Below, one piece after another: positions 7,333-14,931 of a stretch of 26,728 nt of DNA (its first letter is position 1; each line of letters begins with the position of its first letter). The translations under genes were made by a program, and so were the position numbers. This stretch comes from Bacteroidota bacterium (GTDB taxonomy: Bacteria; Bacteroidota; Bacteroidia; Cytophagales; Cyclobacteriaceae). The stretch is taken from assembly GCA_003242315.1 (NCBI GenBank), contig QGUY01000016.1:1-26728 (forward strand), in the 5' to 3' direction. The notes under the pieces were generated by a model. It searched no databases. It was not told the DNA's origin and was given only the letters and a program-made list of their open reading frames with translations.

Positions 7333-9603
7333 ATGAGGTTGTATTCATTGATTTCAATCATAAATAACATACCCGCCCGTATTTCGATCCTGTTCATTGC
7401 CGTGATGCCCGCGTTTCTTAATGTGGGCTGTAATTCAGGTGGCTCCGCCCATGTGCAAGCATCATGGCCACATTACGGCGGCTCTCCGGAACAGTCGAGA
7501 TATTTTCACGCCGCCGAAATTACCAAGGACAACGTTCATCGCATGAAGGTCGCCTGGATGTATCCATCGGAGGGCAACGATTTTTACTTTTTCAATCCCA
7601 TTATCGTCGATTCGGTGATGTACGTCCTGGGAAAGAATTCATCCCTGATTGCGCTGAACGTAGCAACAGGCAAAGAGATATGGATTCATACCAAATTAAG
7701 AGGAATAACAAGAAGAGGTCTGAACTATTGGGAGAGCAAGGACAAAAAAGATAAGCGTCTCCTGTTCACCCTGAACCATACCTTGCAAGCCATCGATGCC
7801 GTAACCGGCAAGTCGATCATGAGCTTTGGCAAGGACGGCTACGTGGATTTGAGAGAAGGCCTGGATCGCGATCCAACCTCGATCACCCGAATACAATCCA
7901 TGATGCCGGGTGTTATCTATGACACCCTGTTGATTATCGGCTCTGCGCCGGGAGAGGGTTATTTTTCCGCACCGGGTCACGTGAGAGCTTACAATGTTAT
8001 GACGGGTAAACTTGAATGGACATTCCATACGATTCCGCATCCGGGAGAATACGGTTATGATACCTGGCCAAAGGACGCTTACAAGTATGTCGGCGGAGCC
8101 AATGTGTGGAGTGAGATCACGGTGGATACAGCAAGGGGAATAGCCTATCTGCCGGTTGGCTCTCCTACTTACGATTACTACGGCGCTGATCGGCTGGGAG
8201 CCAACCTCTTTGGCAACTGCCTCGTGGCGTTGAATGCCCGCACAGGTGAACGTTTATGGCACTACCAGATTGTGCATCACGATCTCTGGGATTATGATCT
8301 GGCGTCCGCTCCTCAGCTGTTGACAGTAAGGCGGGATGGAAAAAGCATTGACGCTGTAGCCGTCGCTACCAAGCATGGCTTTGTGTTCGTGTTCGACCGA
8401 GTAACCGGCGAGCCATTGTTCCCGGTGGAAGAAAGGCCCTTCCCAAAAAGTGAAATGCCTGGTGAGCAATCGTGGCCCACGCAACCTATATCCACGCTCC
8501 CGGATTTCACACGTCATGAAGTGACGAAGGAGACATTGAATCCCTATTTACCAGATAGTGTCAAGCAGCAATGGTACAAAAGACTCGAAACGGCGAAATC
8601 AGGTTTGTTTGTACCGCCTTCCGATAAGTATGAGACCATCATGATGCCCGGCGCGTTGGGTGGTGCCAACTATGGCAATACTGCTGCAGATCCGAAGAAC
8701 GGGATAATGTATATTCTGACTCAGGAGTATGCGTCCATCTATAAACTGGAAAAGGTAGCGCCACCAAAAATTGATCTGTCGGAAAATCAAATCAAGAGGG
8801 TGAAATCGCTGTATTCTTCTTCATGCCAGACCTGTCATGGCGAGAACATGCAGGGCGGTGCAGCGCCATCCCTCGTGGGTGTAGGGGAGCGACTTTTCTG
8901 GAGTGATTTCAGAAATACCGTGGTCAACGGCAAAGGTCCGATGCCCGGTTTTGTTCATATCGACGAGGAAACATTGAGGGCACTGTACCTCTATCTTGGG
9001 GGCAATCCACGCAGCTTTGCATTTCGCGGATGGCCCCAGGTAACTACGAAAATAACGGGACCCGTTGTAGATTCAGGGGGTGTTGAGATACGGCCGGATG
9101 CACAGCGAGCGCAAGCCATGATGGATTATCCTCCTGGCGTGGAGCACCCCGCCGACCGCTACACAACGGACTACGGACTTGATTGGATGGGATTGTTGTC
9201 TCCGCCGTGGTCAAAGATTCTCGCGTATGACCTGAACAACGGTACAATCAAATGGCAACAGCCGGTTGGGGAAGATTCAGCTTTCGTTCAGGGAGATAAG
9301 ACCAAAGGCGCTCCAAGCGGCACATTAAGGAAGGGCATGATTGTTACTTCCACAGGTGTGGTTTTTGCCACTGCCAAGGGTGGTAAGCTTTACGCGTTTG
9401 ACGCAGACAACGGTAAGATTTTGTGGGAGACAACGTTGAGTCATGAGTCAAATGCACAGCCCAGCATGTACACCTTTAAGGGAAAAGATTACCTTGTAAT
9501 TAACGCCACCGGAAATTTTGGGCCAGACAGTTACAATCATTCGAAGAAGGAGGGAGCGTTGCCCAAAGGATATGTGGTGTATTCACTGTCGAATGACGAA
9601 TGA
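7333..9603 (+). CDS. Lipoprotein PQQ-dependent dehydrogenase with internal cytochrome c domain
   Basis: A 756-residue quinoprotein. I chose the ATG at 7333, one base after the GH43 stop, because it gives a lipoprotein signal ending in NVGC (C33); an in-frame GTG at 7240 would overlap GH43 by 92 bp. Residues about 45-480 and 590-750 make a PQQ eight-bladed propeller. The motif VHHDLWDYDLAS (D317, D320) resembles membrane-bound glucose dehydrogenase, pointing to sugar-type rather than methanol-type chemistry. A class I cytochrome c domain is inserted before the last blades: CQTCH (C498, C501, H502), with M537 as likely sixth ligand in GPMPGF. Electrons would pass from PQQ to this haem and on to the respiratory chain. 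Substrate is unknown; a released aldose or uronate is the contextual guess. No PQQ synthesis genes are in the window. Confidence 0.9.
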   Translation: MRLYSLISIINNIPARISILFIAVMPAFLNVGCNSGGSAHVQASWPHYGGSPEQSRYFHAAEITKDNVHRMKVAWMYPSEGNDFYFFNPIIVDSVMYVLGKNSSLIALNVATGKEIWIHTKLRGITRRGLNYWESKDKKDKRLLFTLNHTLQAIDAVTGKSIMSFGKDGYVDLREGLDRDPTSITRIQSMMPGVIYDTLLIIGSAPGEGYFSAPGHVRAYNVMTGKLEWTFHTIPHPGEYGYDTWPKDAYKYVGGANVWSEITVDTARGIAYLPVGSPTYDYYGADRLGANLFGNCLVALNARTGERLWHYQIVHHDLWDYDLASAPQLLTVRRDGKSIDAVAVATKHGFVFVFDRVTGEPLFPVEERPFPKSEMPGEQSWPTQPISTLPDFTRHEVTKETLNPYLPDSVKQQWYKRLETAKSGLFVPPSDKYETIMMPGALGGANYGNTAADPKNGIMYILTQEYASIYKLEKVAPPKIDLSENQIKRVKSLYSSSCQTCHGENMQGGAAPSLVGVGERLFWSDFRNTVVNGKGPMPGFVHIDEETLRALYLYLGGNPRSFAFRGWPQVTTKITGPVVDSGGVEIRPDAQRAQAMMDYPPGVEHPADRYTTDYGLDWMGLLSPPWSKILAYDLNNGTIKWQQPVGEDSAFVQGDKTKGAPSGTLRKGMIVTSTGVVFATAKGGKLYAFDADNGKILWETTLSHESNAQPSMYTFKGKDYLVINATGNFGPDSYNHSKKEGALPKGYVVYSLSNDE

Positions 9604-9623
9604 TCATATAACCCACCGATACC

Positions 9624-10808
9624 ATGAAAACAGTGTTTGCAATAATTCTCTGCCTCATTGGGACATGGGCCGTCGCTCAGTCTCCTGACCGTGTTGTGCA
9701 CAATGATCCCGCCCGGTATAGGGAATTGTCGGCGGTTCATGCTGGCGCCGGGAAAATGGGTTTCACACAATTGATAGGTCGTGATGAATTATCAGCCAAT
9801 TTTCTTTACCTGCATGCAGGCACTATCGCCCCGAAGTCGGGTATCGGCCACCATTTTCATCACAGCATCGAGGAGATGTATGTAATCCTGAACGGTGAAG
9901 CTGAATTCACAATCAACGGCCGCACCTCAAAAATTAAAGCGCCCGCCGTTGTTCCGTGCAAGATGGGCGACTCGCATGCGATCTACAATCCGTCCGGTGA
10001 AAGTATCCGCTGGCTGAACTTTGCGGTCAGCAGTGTCAAGGGTAGGGGAGATGCCTTCGATCTGGGCGATGCACGCGTGGGCGCTAAGCTGGATGCTACG
10101 CCTGTGTTTGTGTCAGGCAGGTTGGAACGTGAAAAGCTCAAGCCAAATACTCCGAGTTATCCGGCGGAGGGCGTTCTATACAGGCGAATTTTTGGACCTG
10201 ATGTGTTCAGCACCGACTGGAGCTATGTGGATCACCTTGTCATTTCCGCCAACAGCAGCACGAACGCACACAGTCTGAAAGATGTTGAGGAAGTGTATTA
10301 TGTGGTGAAGGGAAGCGGTTCCGTTACCATTGACGGTTCAAAAACGACTATTAAAGCAGACGATGCCTTCTATGGCAAGTCGGGCGAAACGCTCATCTTA
10401 TCTAATGAAGGCAGAGACGACCTTGAGGTATTGGTGATCGGCGTGGCAACGAAGAGCCAAACGGCTCCGAAAGCTATGGTCTTGCAGATGGATTTTGTTG
10501 TCGCTAAAGAAAATGCCGAGGCTTTTGAGAAAATGTATCACTCAATCTACGTTCCTGCGATGGTCGTGCAGGAGGGTTATCTCGGCTCAAAATGTTTGCG
10601 TTTGTTCCCGGAAGATCTTACCAAAGAGATACAAGGAGAAGTAACCACCTACAATTACCAGATTCAAATTTCATTTGACACTGAAGAAAACCGCAGAAAG
10701 TGGGTGGCAAGTCCTCAGCATCAGATAGCGTGGCCAGCAGCCTCGGCGCTCGCGAAGGAATACAAATGGAGGGGTTATTATGTTACGGGCGATGATGATC
10801 AGCCGTGA
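9624..10808 (+). CDS. Secreted double-cupin protein with C-terminal ABM-like domain
   Basis: A 394-residue protein starting 20 bp after the PQQ dehydrogenase stop, so almost surely in its operon. A signal peptide ends at AVAQ (residue 19). Cupin 1 (about 55-135) keeps a metal site: GHHFHHSIEEMYVILNG with H77/H79 and E83 or E84, plus H118 in GDSHAIYN. Cupin 2 (about 200-275) keeps H216 and E222/E223 but lacks the last His (FYGKSGET), so its metal site is probably degraded. Residues about 285-390 (LQMDFVVAKENAEAFEKMY) resemble a ferredoxin-like ABM/dimeric alpha-beta-barrel domain. The reaction is unknown; secreted cupins include isomerases, dioxygenases and sugar-binding proteins. Its position suggests it acts on the substrate or product of the dehydrogenase. 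Confidence 0.82.
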   Translation: MKTVFAIILCLIGTWAVAQSPDRVVHNDPARYRELSAVHAGAGKMGFTQLIGRDELSANFLYLHAGTIAPKSGIGHHFHHSIEEMYVILNGEAEFTINGRTSKIKAPAVVPCKMGDSHAIYNPSGESIRWLNFAVSSVKGRGDAFDLGDARVGAKLDATPVFVSGRLEREKLKPNTPSYPAEGVLYRRIFGPDVFSTDWSYVDHLVISANSSTNAHSLKDVEEVYYVVKGSGSVTIDGSKTTIKADDAFYGKSGETLILSNEGRDDLEVLVIGVATKSQTAPKAMVLQMDFVVAKENAEAFEKMYHSIYVPAMVVQEGYLGSKCLRLFPEDLTKEIQGEVTTYNYQIQISFDTEENRRKWVASPQHQIAWPAASALAKEYKWRGYYVTGDDDQP

Positions 10809-10812
10809 CTTT

Positions 10813-10868
10813 GGGTTGATGTGTTGACGTGTTGACGTGTTGATGTGTTGATGTGTTGAGGTGTTGAA
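10813..10868. repeat. Seven-unit 8-bp tandem repeat, GTGTTGAN
   Basis: Seven adjacent 8-bp units begin 5 bases after the cupin gene stop: gggttgat, gtgttgac twice, gtgttgat twice, gtgttgag, gtgttgaa. Only the eighth base (and one base in the first unit) varies. The units are too short and have no spacers, so this is not a CRISPR array. A degenerate relative with the same TTGATG core and about 8-bp spacing follows the AraC gene at 23261-23295. Function unknown; slippage-generated filler at a 3' end is the simplest view. Confidence 0.85.
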
Positions 10869-10902
10869 GTCGCGCCGTTGACTTCTCCCGCCCTCGCCCT
10901 TT

Positions 10903-11051
10903 GATTCCCTAAAGGAATCCTGCGTGCAATGGCGGCACGGTGGCCCCTTCTAGGGGTAAGGGGTGACCGACGGCGAAAGAGATCAATTCCCTTTTCGCAT
11001 TCCAGTGTGTAAGTCGTTCATGGATACTTGGAGGGTCGCCCGCCATGAACG
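10903..11051. terminator. Convergent-gene junction with several hairpins
   Basis: The plus-strand cluster ends at 10808 and the minus-strand cluster ends at 11080, so transcripts meet here. Inverted repeats: gattcc/ggaatc (10903-10908 and 10914-10919), cccct/agggg (10944-10948 and 10952-10956), and a perfect 9-bp pair cgttcatgg/ccatgaacg (11015-11023 and 11043-11051) with a 19-nt loop that itself contains gggtcgccc. None is followed by a convincing T run, so termination is inferred from position and structure. No gene is supported in 10809-11079. Confidence 0.4.
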
Positions 11052-11079
11052 GAAGCAATGAGCAAAATCAGCTGATAGT

Positions 11080-13011
11080 CTACAAGTATTGCACGAATCC
11101 CTCCATGTTAGTGCGTATCCTGTAGACTTTGCTATAGCTGACGATGTATAATGTTTTCATGTCGTCATCCCCAAAACACAGGCTTACCGGAAATGACGGC
11201 AAATTGATCATCCCCACGAACTCGCCATCCGGATTGAAGATTTGAACGCCGTAGTAGGTCGCGACGTACAAGTTGCCCGCTTTGTCTATAGTCATGCCGT
11301 CAGCGCTTGACGACTTGCCTTTTCGGTCAAGTACATTCTCAGTAAGAAGCAATGTGGCAAATTTTCGACCGTTGCTTATCGTGCCGTCGGCGTTCACATC
11401 GTAGGCCCAGATGTGGTTGTCCTTGTCGCTATCCACAGGATACCAGGTCTCATCGTCATAGCAGTTGTTGATATAGAGTGTTTTTCCATCCGGTGAAAGG
11501 ACAATTCCGTTCGGCATAGCAAAAGCGTTTGGCTCCAGAAGTCGCGTTATCTTACCGTTGCTTGAAACATAGTAAACTGCCCGGCCGGGTTGTGATTTTT
11601 CCGGTTCCATGGTAAACTGCGGATCCGTGAAATAAAATCCACCCTTGGAATCGACGACGATATCGTTAGGGCCGTCAATAGGTTTTCCGTCATAGCTGTC
11701 TACAACCACCCTCACCACTTTCCCGGTCGTGGTCATTTCAACTATCCTGTGACCCATCATGTCGCACACCAGGAGGTTCCCGTTTTTGTATGGGTATAGC
11801 CCATTCGTCTGCATTTTTCCTTCGGTGATGTTCCTATAGCTACCGGAAGGATCAAGTTCTACGGTTGAACTTCTCCTGGGGTCCGCATTGAAGTCTTGAT
11901 CGAAATACATGTTCGAAAAATAGAGCTTGCCGTTCATCCACTTTGGACCTTCCGTGAAATGCAGTTCAGGCTTGGTTTTTTTCCCATCTACCACCAGTTC
12001 CAACTGAGCGTCTTCCGGGATGATGGCGCGGAACGCCCGTGTTGCAGCTGCAGCCATATCCAGGTAGTCAGGACGAACGGGCCAGAAGATGCTTAATGCG
12101 TCATAGCCAACGGCACCCGCTTCTGCTCCGTGAACCATATTACCGGGAATGCGCAAGAGATCATTTGATTTCAACTCTTGTTTTTCATCAAGAACAAGTT
12201 TGCGGCAATCACCGCGCAGAACCAGCTCCAGTTGTTCTTCCGGATGGATATGGGGAGAGAATGTCGTTCCTGGTTCCATTGACACAAAACTCAACTGCAT
12301 CTGCTTTGCGGAGAGAATTATCCCGTACACACCCTGTGAAAGTTTCGTGCGTTGCATGTCGTACAAGTCGTACACCTTGCCAGCTACGATATTCGATTCA
12401 GCGGTATTCTTCACGCGTTGTATACTATTCGGGAGTCCTTTGACGCCTGCTTTTTGCAGGTAGTCAAGGCGTTGAGGACTGTAGACCTCGAGCAATTTCG
12501 CACCGGAGTCTCCCGCGATCACAGCGCTCCTGGCACCCTCTTCCAGGTATAAAAAGTCGGTTCTGGGTGTTGTGCTGTGAATGCCATCCGGCTCCTCCCT
12601 GTCGCGCGAAATCATGGTGACGGGCGTTCCATTGATAAGCTGACTGATTGATCCTTCCAGAACAAAGACAAATCTGTCGGCAGGAAGTACTTCTTCCGGA
12701 ATTTCCGTATGGGGAGCCAGCTCAAGCATTGATAACATGACGCCTGTTCCCCAGGAGATGGTCGCACGGACATTCGGATGAAGTTCTACTTGTGGCAGAC
12801 TTTCCAAACTTTTTACGGTTCCGGGTTCGAGATCGGGCTCCAGGGAAGATTCGGGAATTCCCGAAAGCTCCCTTTTGGTTAGATCATATTTTGCGATCAG
12901 TTCTTCATTTTTCGTGTGCCATTCCGGCGTGCGAGTGCAATACGCCATTGTCATCAGAATGGCGACGGGTACTCCGATCAGAGCAGTTTGTCTCATCGCT
13001 AAGAGGTTCAT
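11080..13011 (-). CDS. Cupin-cupin-SMP-30/gluconolactonase fusion, probable lipoprotein
   Basis: A 643-residue protein; the second ATG at 12996 is an equally possible start. The N-terminus has a hydrophobic stretch ending in MAYC (C25), a poor lipobox, so lipid anchoring is uncertain but export is likely. Cupin 1 (about 83-160) has lost the usual His pair. Cupin 2 (about 240-310) keeps SPHIHPEEQLELVLRG (H254, H256, E260) and H294. Residues about 345-640 form an SMP-30/gluconolactonase propeller with the expected residues: E354 (FTEGP), N449 (DGPND), N501 (MPNGI) and D571 (SADGM), matching the metal and substrate ligands of SMP-30. The likely reaction is divalent-metal-dependent hydrolysis of a sugar lactone. 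It follows SusD by 217 bp on the same strand and faces the PQQ dehydrogenase cluster, a plausible source of its lactone. Confidence 0.88.
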   Translation of the reverse strand: MNLLAMRQTALIGVPVAILMTMAYCTRTPEWHTKNEELIAKYDLTKRELSGIPESSLEPDLEPGTVKSLESLPQVELHPNVRATISWGTGVMLSMLELAPHTEIPEEVLPADRFVFVLEGSISQLINGTPVTMISRDREEPDGIHSTTPRTDFLYLEEGARSAVIAGDSGAKLLEVYSPQRLDYLQKAGVKGLPNSIQRVKNTAESNIVAGKVYDLYDMQRTKLSQGVYGIILSAKQMQLSFVSMEPGTTFSPHIHPEEQLELVLRGDCRKLVLDEKQELKSNDLLRIPGNMVHGAEAGAVGYDALSIFWPVRPDYLDMAAAATRAFRAIIPEDAQLELVVDGKKTKPELHFTEGPKWMNGKLYFSNMYFDQDFNADPRRSSTVELDPSGSYRNITEGKMQTNGLYPYKNGNLLVCDMMGHRIVEMTTTGKVVRVVVDSYDGKPIDGPNDIVVDSKGGFYFTDPQFTMEPEKSQPGRAVYYVSSNGKITRLLEPNAFAMPNGIVLSPDGKTLYINNCYDDETWYPVDSDKDNHIWAYDVNADGTISNGRKFATLLLTENVLDRKGKSSSADGMTIDKAGNLYVATYYGVQIFNPDGEFVGMINLPSFPVSLCFGDDDMKTLYIVSYSKVYRIRTNMEGFVQYL

Positions 13012-13160
13012 GAGGTCATGAGGTTAACTTACCGGCTAATTTACCAGAATTACGGAAGTTGCGTGAGAGTTATTTGAGCAAACGGTAATAGGCTAGTCGG
13101 TAAGTAGGTCTGAAGTAAAAAAAGAAGAAGTAAGGGGAGGGGATATGGGCAAATATGGCG

Positions 13161-13200
13161 ACTTCCCTTTGGCCGTTTCGTGACGCAGCCAAAGGGAAGT
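13161..13200 (-). terminator. Perfect 13-bp hairpin between susD and the lactonase gene
   Basis: acttccctttggc (13161-13173) pairs exactly with gccaaagggaagt (13188-13200) around a 14-nt loop that can add three pairs (cgt/acg). It begins 28 bases after the SusD stop on the minus-strand transcript. There is no immediate T run on that strand; the nearest T-rich stretch is about 40 bases further. It may be a partial terminator or a 3'-end stabiliser that sets SusC/SusD levels apart from the downstream lactonase. The rest of 13012-13228 shows no gene. Confidence 0.55.
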
Positions 13201-13228
13201 TCACCATGGGTAACGGTACGACTACGTC

Positions 13229-14878
13229 CTACTCATCGAAGCCCGGATTCTGGGGCATTGGTTTGGTGAGGTTCGCATCAATGACTGCCTGCGGTATAGG
13301 GAACAGAACGTCGCGTTCGCTGATGAACTGTCCGCCAAAGGTGTTGTACTTACGGGTCCGTTCCAGCCATTTTCCGGTTCTCAACAAGGTATATCTGCGA
13401 TACTCTTCATTGAACAATTCCCGTGAACGTTCATCCAGGATAAAGTCGATATCGATATCGCTAGCATCAACCGCACTTGCATTCGACCTGCTCCTGATAA
13501 TATTGATCGTTTCGGCAGCTCCAGGCAGGTCGCCAAGCTTGAACTGCGCTTCTGCTTTCAGCAGGTACGTATCAGCGAGGCGGGTTGCGATATAATCGTC
13601 ATAGTTGAAATCCGAAGCGACGTTGTCGGGAATACTTCCTTCATGTTTGCGTGAAAACGGCCAGTCGTTTACCTCCCATCTGTCCGGCGTGATGGGCTCG
13701 CTCCAGTTCAGTTTAATAGTATCGCCATACGAATAGCCAGCGGGTAGTCTGTCAGCGGGGAAGGGCGCGTTTTCTTCGGCATTCTTCAGGATGAACCATT
13801 TCCTGATGGCGAAGTTAGTGGCCCTGTCATCCTGGGGTTCATAGGACTCAATCCACCACTTCGTGGGCGCCGTATAGGCCTTTCCTCTTCCACCTCTTTC
13901 AAAGGTGATCTGCAGCGGCTGCACACCATTGATGACAATATCCATGTATCTTTGAAGATGCATAGCACGGGGACGAGGGCTCACACCGCCGCCTACCTGC
14001 TGATAACCGAATTGCCATACCCACAACGCTTCGGTGTTGCCCTCCTCCCTGTTCTTGTTTCCTTGATAGAACATGTCCATAAAGGGAACTCCAGGCTCGT
14101 CCTTCTTTATACCATATCGTTCTGTGATAAGTTTATACTCGGGCGTGTTGATGACCTGATCCGCCCAGTGCAGGGCGCTGGCGGGATCGTCCACGACGAG
14201 ATACATCTCGGCAAGAAAAGTCTGAACGGCGCCCTTGCTCATCCGCCCCGGAATGGGCTCGACAGGAAGATACTGTTGCGCGAATTCAAAGTCAGCTATT
14301 ATCTGCGCCCTCACTTCGTCTACCGGAGTCCTTTCCCAATCAGTTTTAATGGTACTGCCCGTTGATTCGACCAGTGAAAGCGGAACATCTCCCCACAGGT
14401 AAGTGAGATGCCGGTATGCCCAGCCGCGAATCGCACGCGCCTCAGCGATAATGTAGTTCATATTCTGTGTTTCGCTTCCTGGTCCTCTACTCCAGTCGAC
14501 ACCTTCCCTCGCTGCGCGGTCGATGATGGTATTCGCAGCGTTGACGATGCTGTAGAGCCACGCAAATGTTTCGTTCAGCGTTTCATCCTGAGAGTTGTTC
14601 AAGGCCCCCCATTTCGAGGCAACGTTTCCAAAGCCCCAAATGTAATTTGGAGACATATTATCCGTGCCCGTCACAAACACCTGAAAGGGCATATCAGCAC
14701 TCCTGATCTCCTCCCTGATCTTGGAGTATGCACCGCTGATGCCGGTATCGAATCCAGAGTAGTCGCTATACAACAAGTCAGAGGTGATGATGTGCGGAGG
14801 GTTTTCCTCAAGGTTGTATGAGCACCCTGCTAATTGGAAGAATGCCAACGTAACTGCAATTATATTCTTGAATTTCAT
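13229..14878 (-). CDS. SusD/RagB-family outer-membrane glycan-binding lipoprotein
   Basis: A 549-residue protein counted from the ATG at 14878, chosen because it gives a lipoprotein signal ending in LAGC (C19); upstream in-frame codons add no sensible leader. SusD signatures: EARAIRGWAYRHLTYLWGDV (about 140-160), a tetratricopeptide-like helix YLLKAEAQFKLGDLPGAAE, and near the C-terminus LDERSRELFNEEYRRYTLLR. SusD proteins sit on the cell surface as a lid over the SusC porin and bind the oligosaccharide. The acidic NLEEN just after the cysteine is compatible with a surface-export signal. It follows SusC by 53 bp and is clearly co-transcribed with it. The bound glycan is inferred from neighbours to be xylan-derived. 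Confidence 0.96.
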   Translation of the reverse strand: MKFKNIIAVTLAFFQLAGCSYNLEENPPHIITSDLLYSDYSGFDTGISGAYSKIREEIRSADMPFQVFVTGTDNMSPNYIWGFGNVASKWGALNNSQDETLNETFAWLYSIVNAANTIIDRAAREGVDWSRGPGSETQNMNYIIAEARAIRGWAYRHLTYLWGDVPLSLVESTGSTIKTDWERTPVDEVRAQIIADFEFAQQYLPVEPIPGRMSKGAVQTFLAEMYLVVDDPASALHWADQVINTPEYKLITERYGIKKDEPGVPFMDMFYQGNKNREEGNTEALWVWQFGYQQVGGGVSPRPRAMHLQRYMDIVINGVQPLQITFERGGRGKAYTAPTKWWIESYEPQDDRATNFAIRKWFILKNAEENAPFPADRLPAGYSYGDTIKLNWSEPITPDRWEVNDWPFSRKHEGSIPDNVASDFNYDDYIATRLADTYLLKAEAQFKLGDLPGAAETINIIRSRSNASAVDASDIDIDFILDERSRELFNEEYRRYTLLRTGKWLERTRKYNTFGGQFISERDVLFPIPQAVIDANLTKPMPQNPGFDE

Positions 14879-14931
14879 AGTCGTATTTTTGAAATTACAT
14901 AACAATGATTTTGGTATCAGCGATCCGAGTA

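Noticed and set aside
10813..10868. CRISPR array
   Set aside because: The units are 8 bp and adjacent with no spacers, and there are no cas genes.
14408..14821. A 137-codon plus-strand frame inside susD, and a similar one at 13952-14365
   Set aside because: Both are opposite conserved SusD motifs and show no signal, domain or ribosome binding site of their own.
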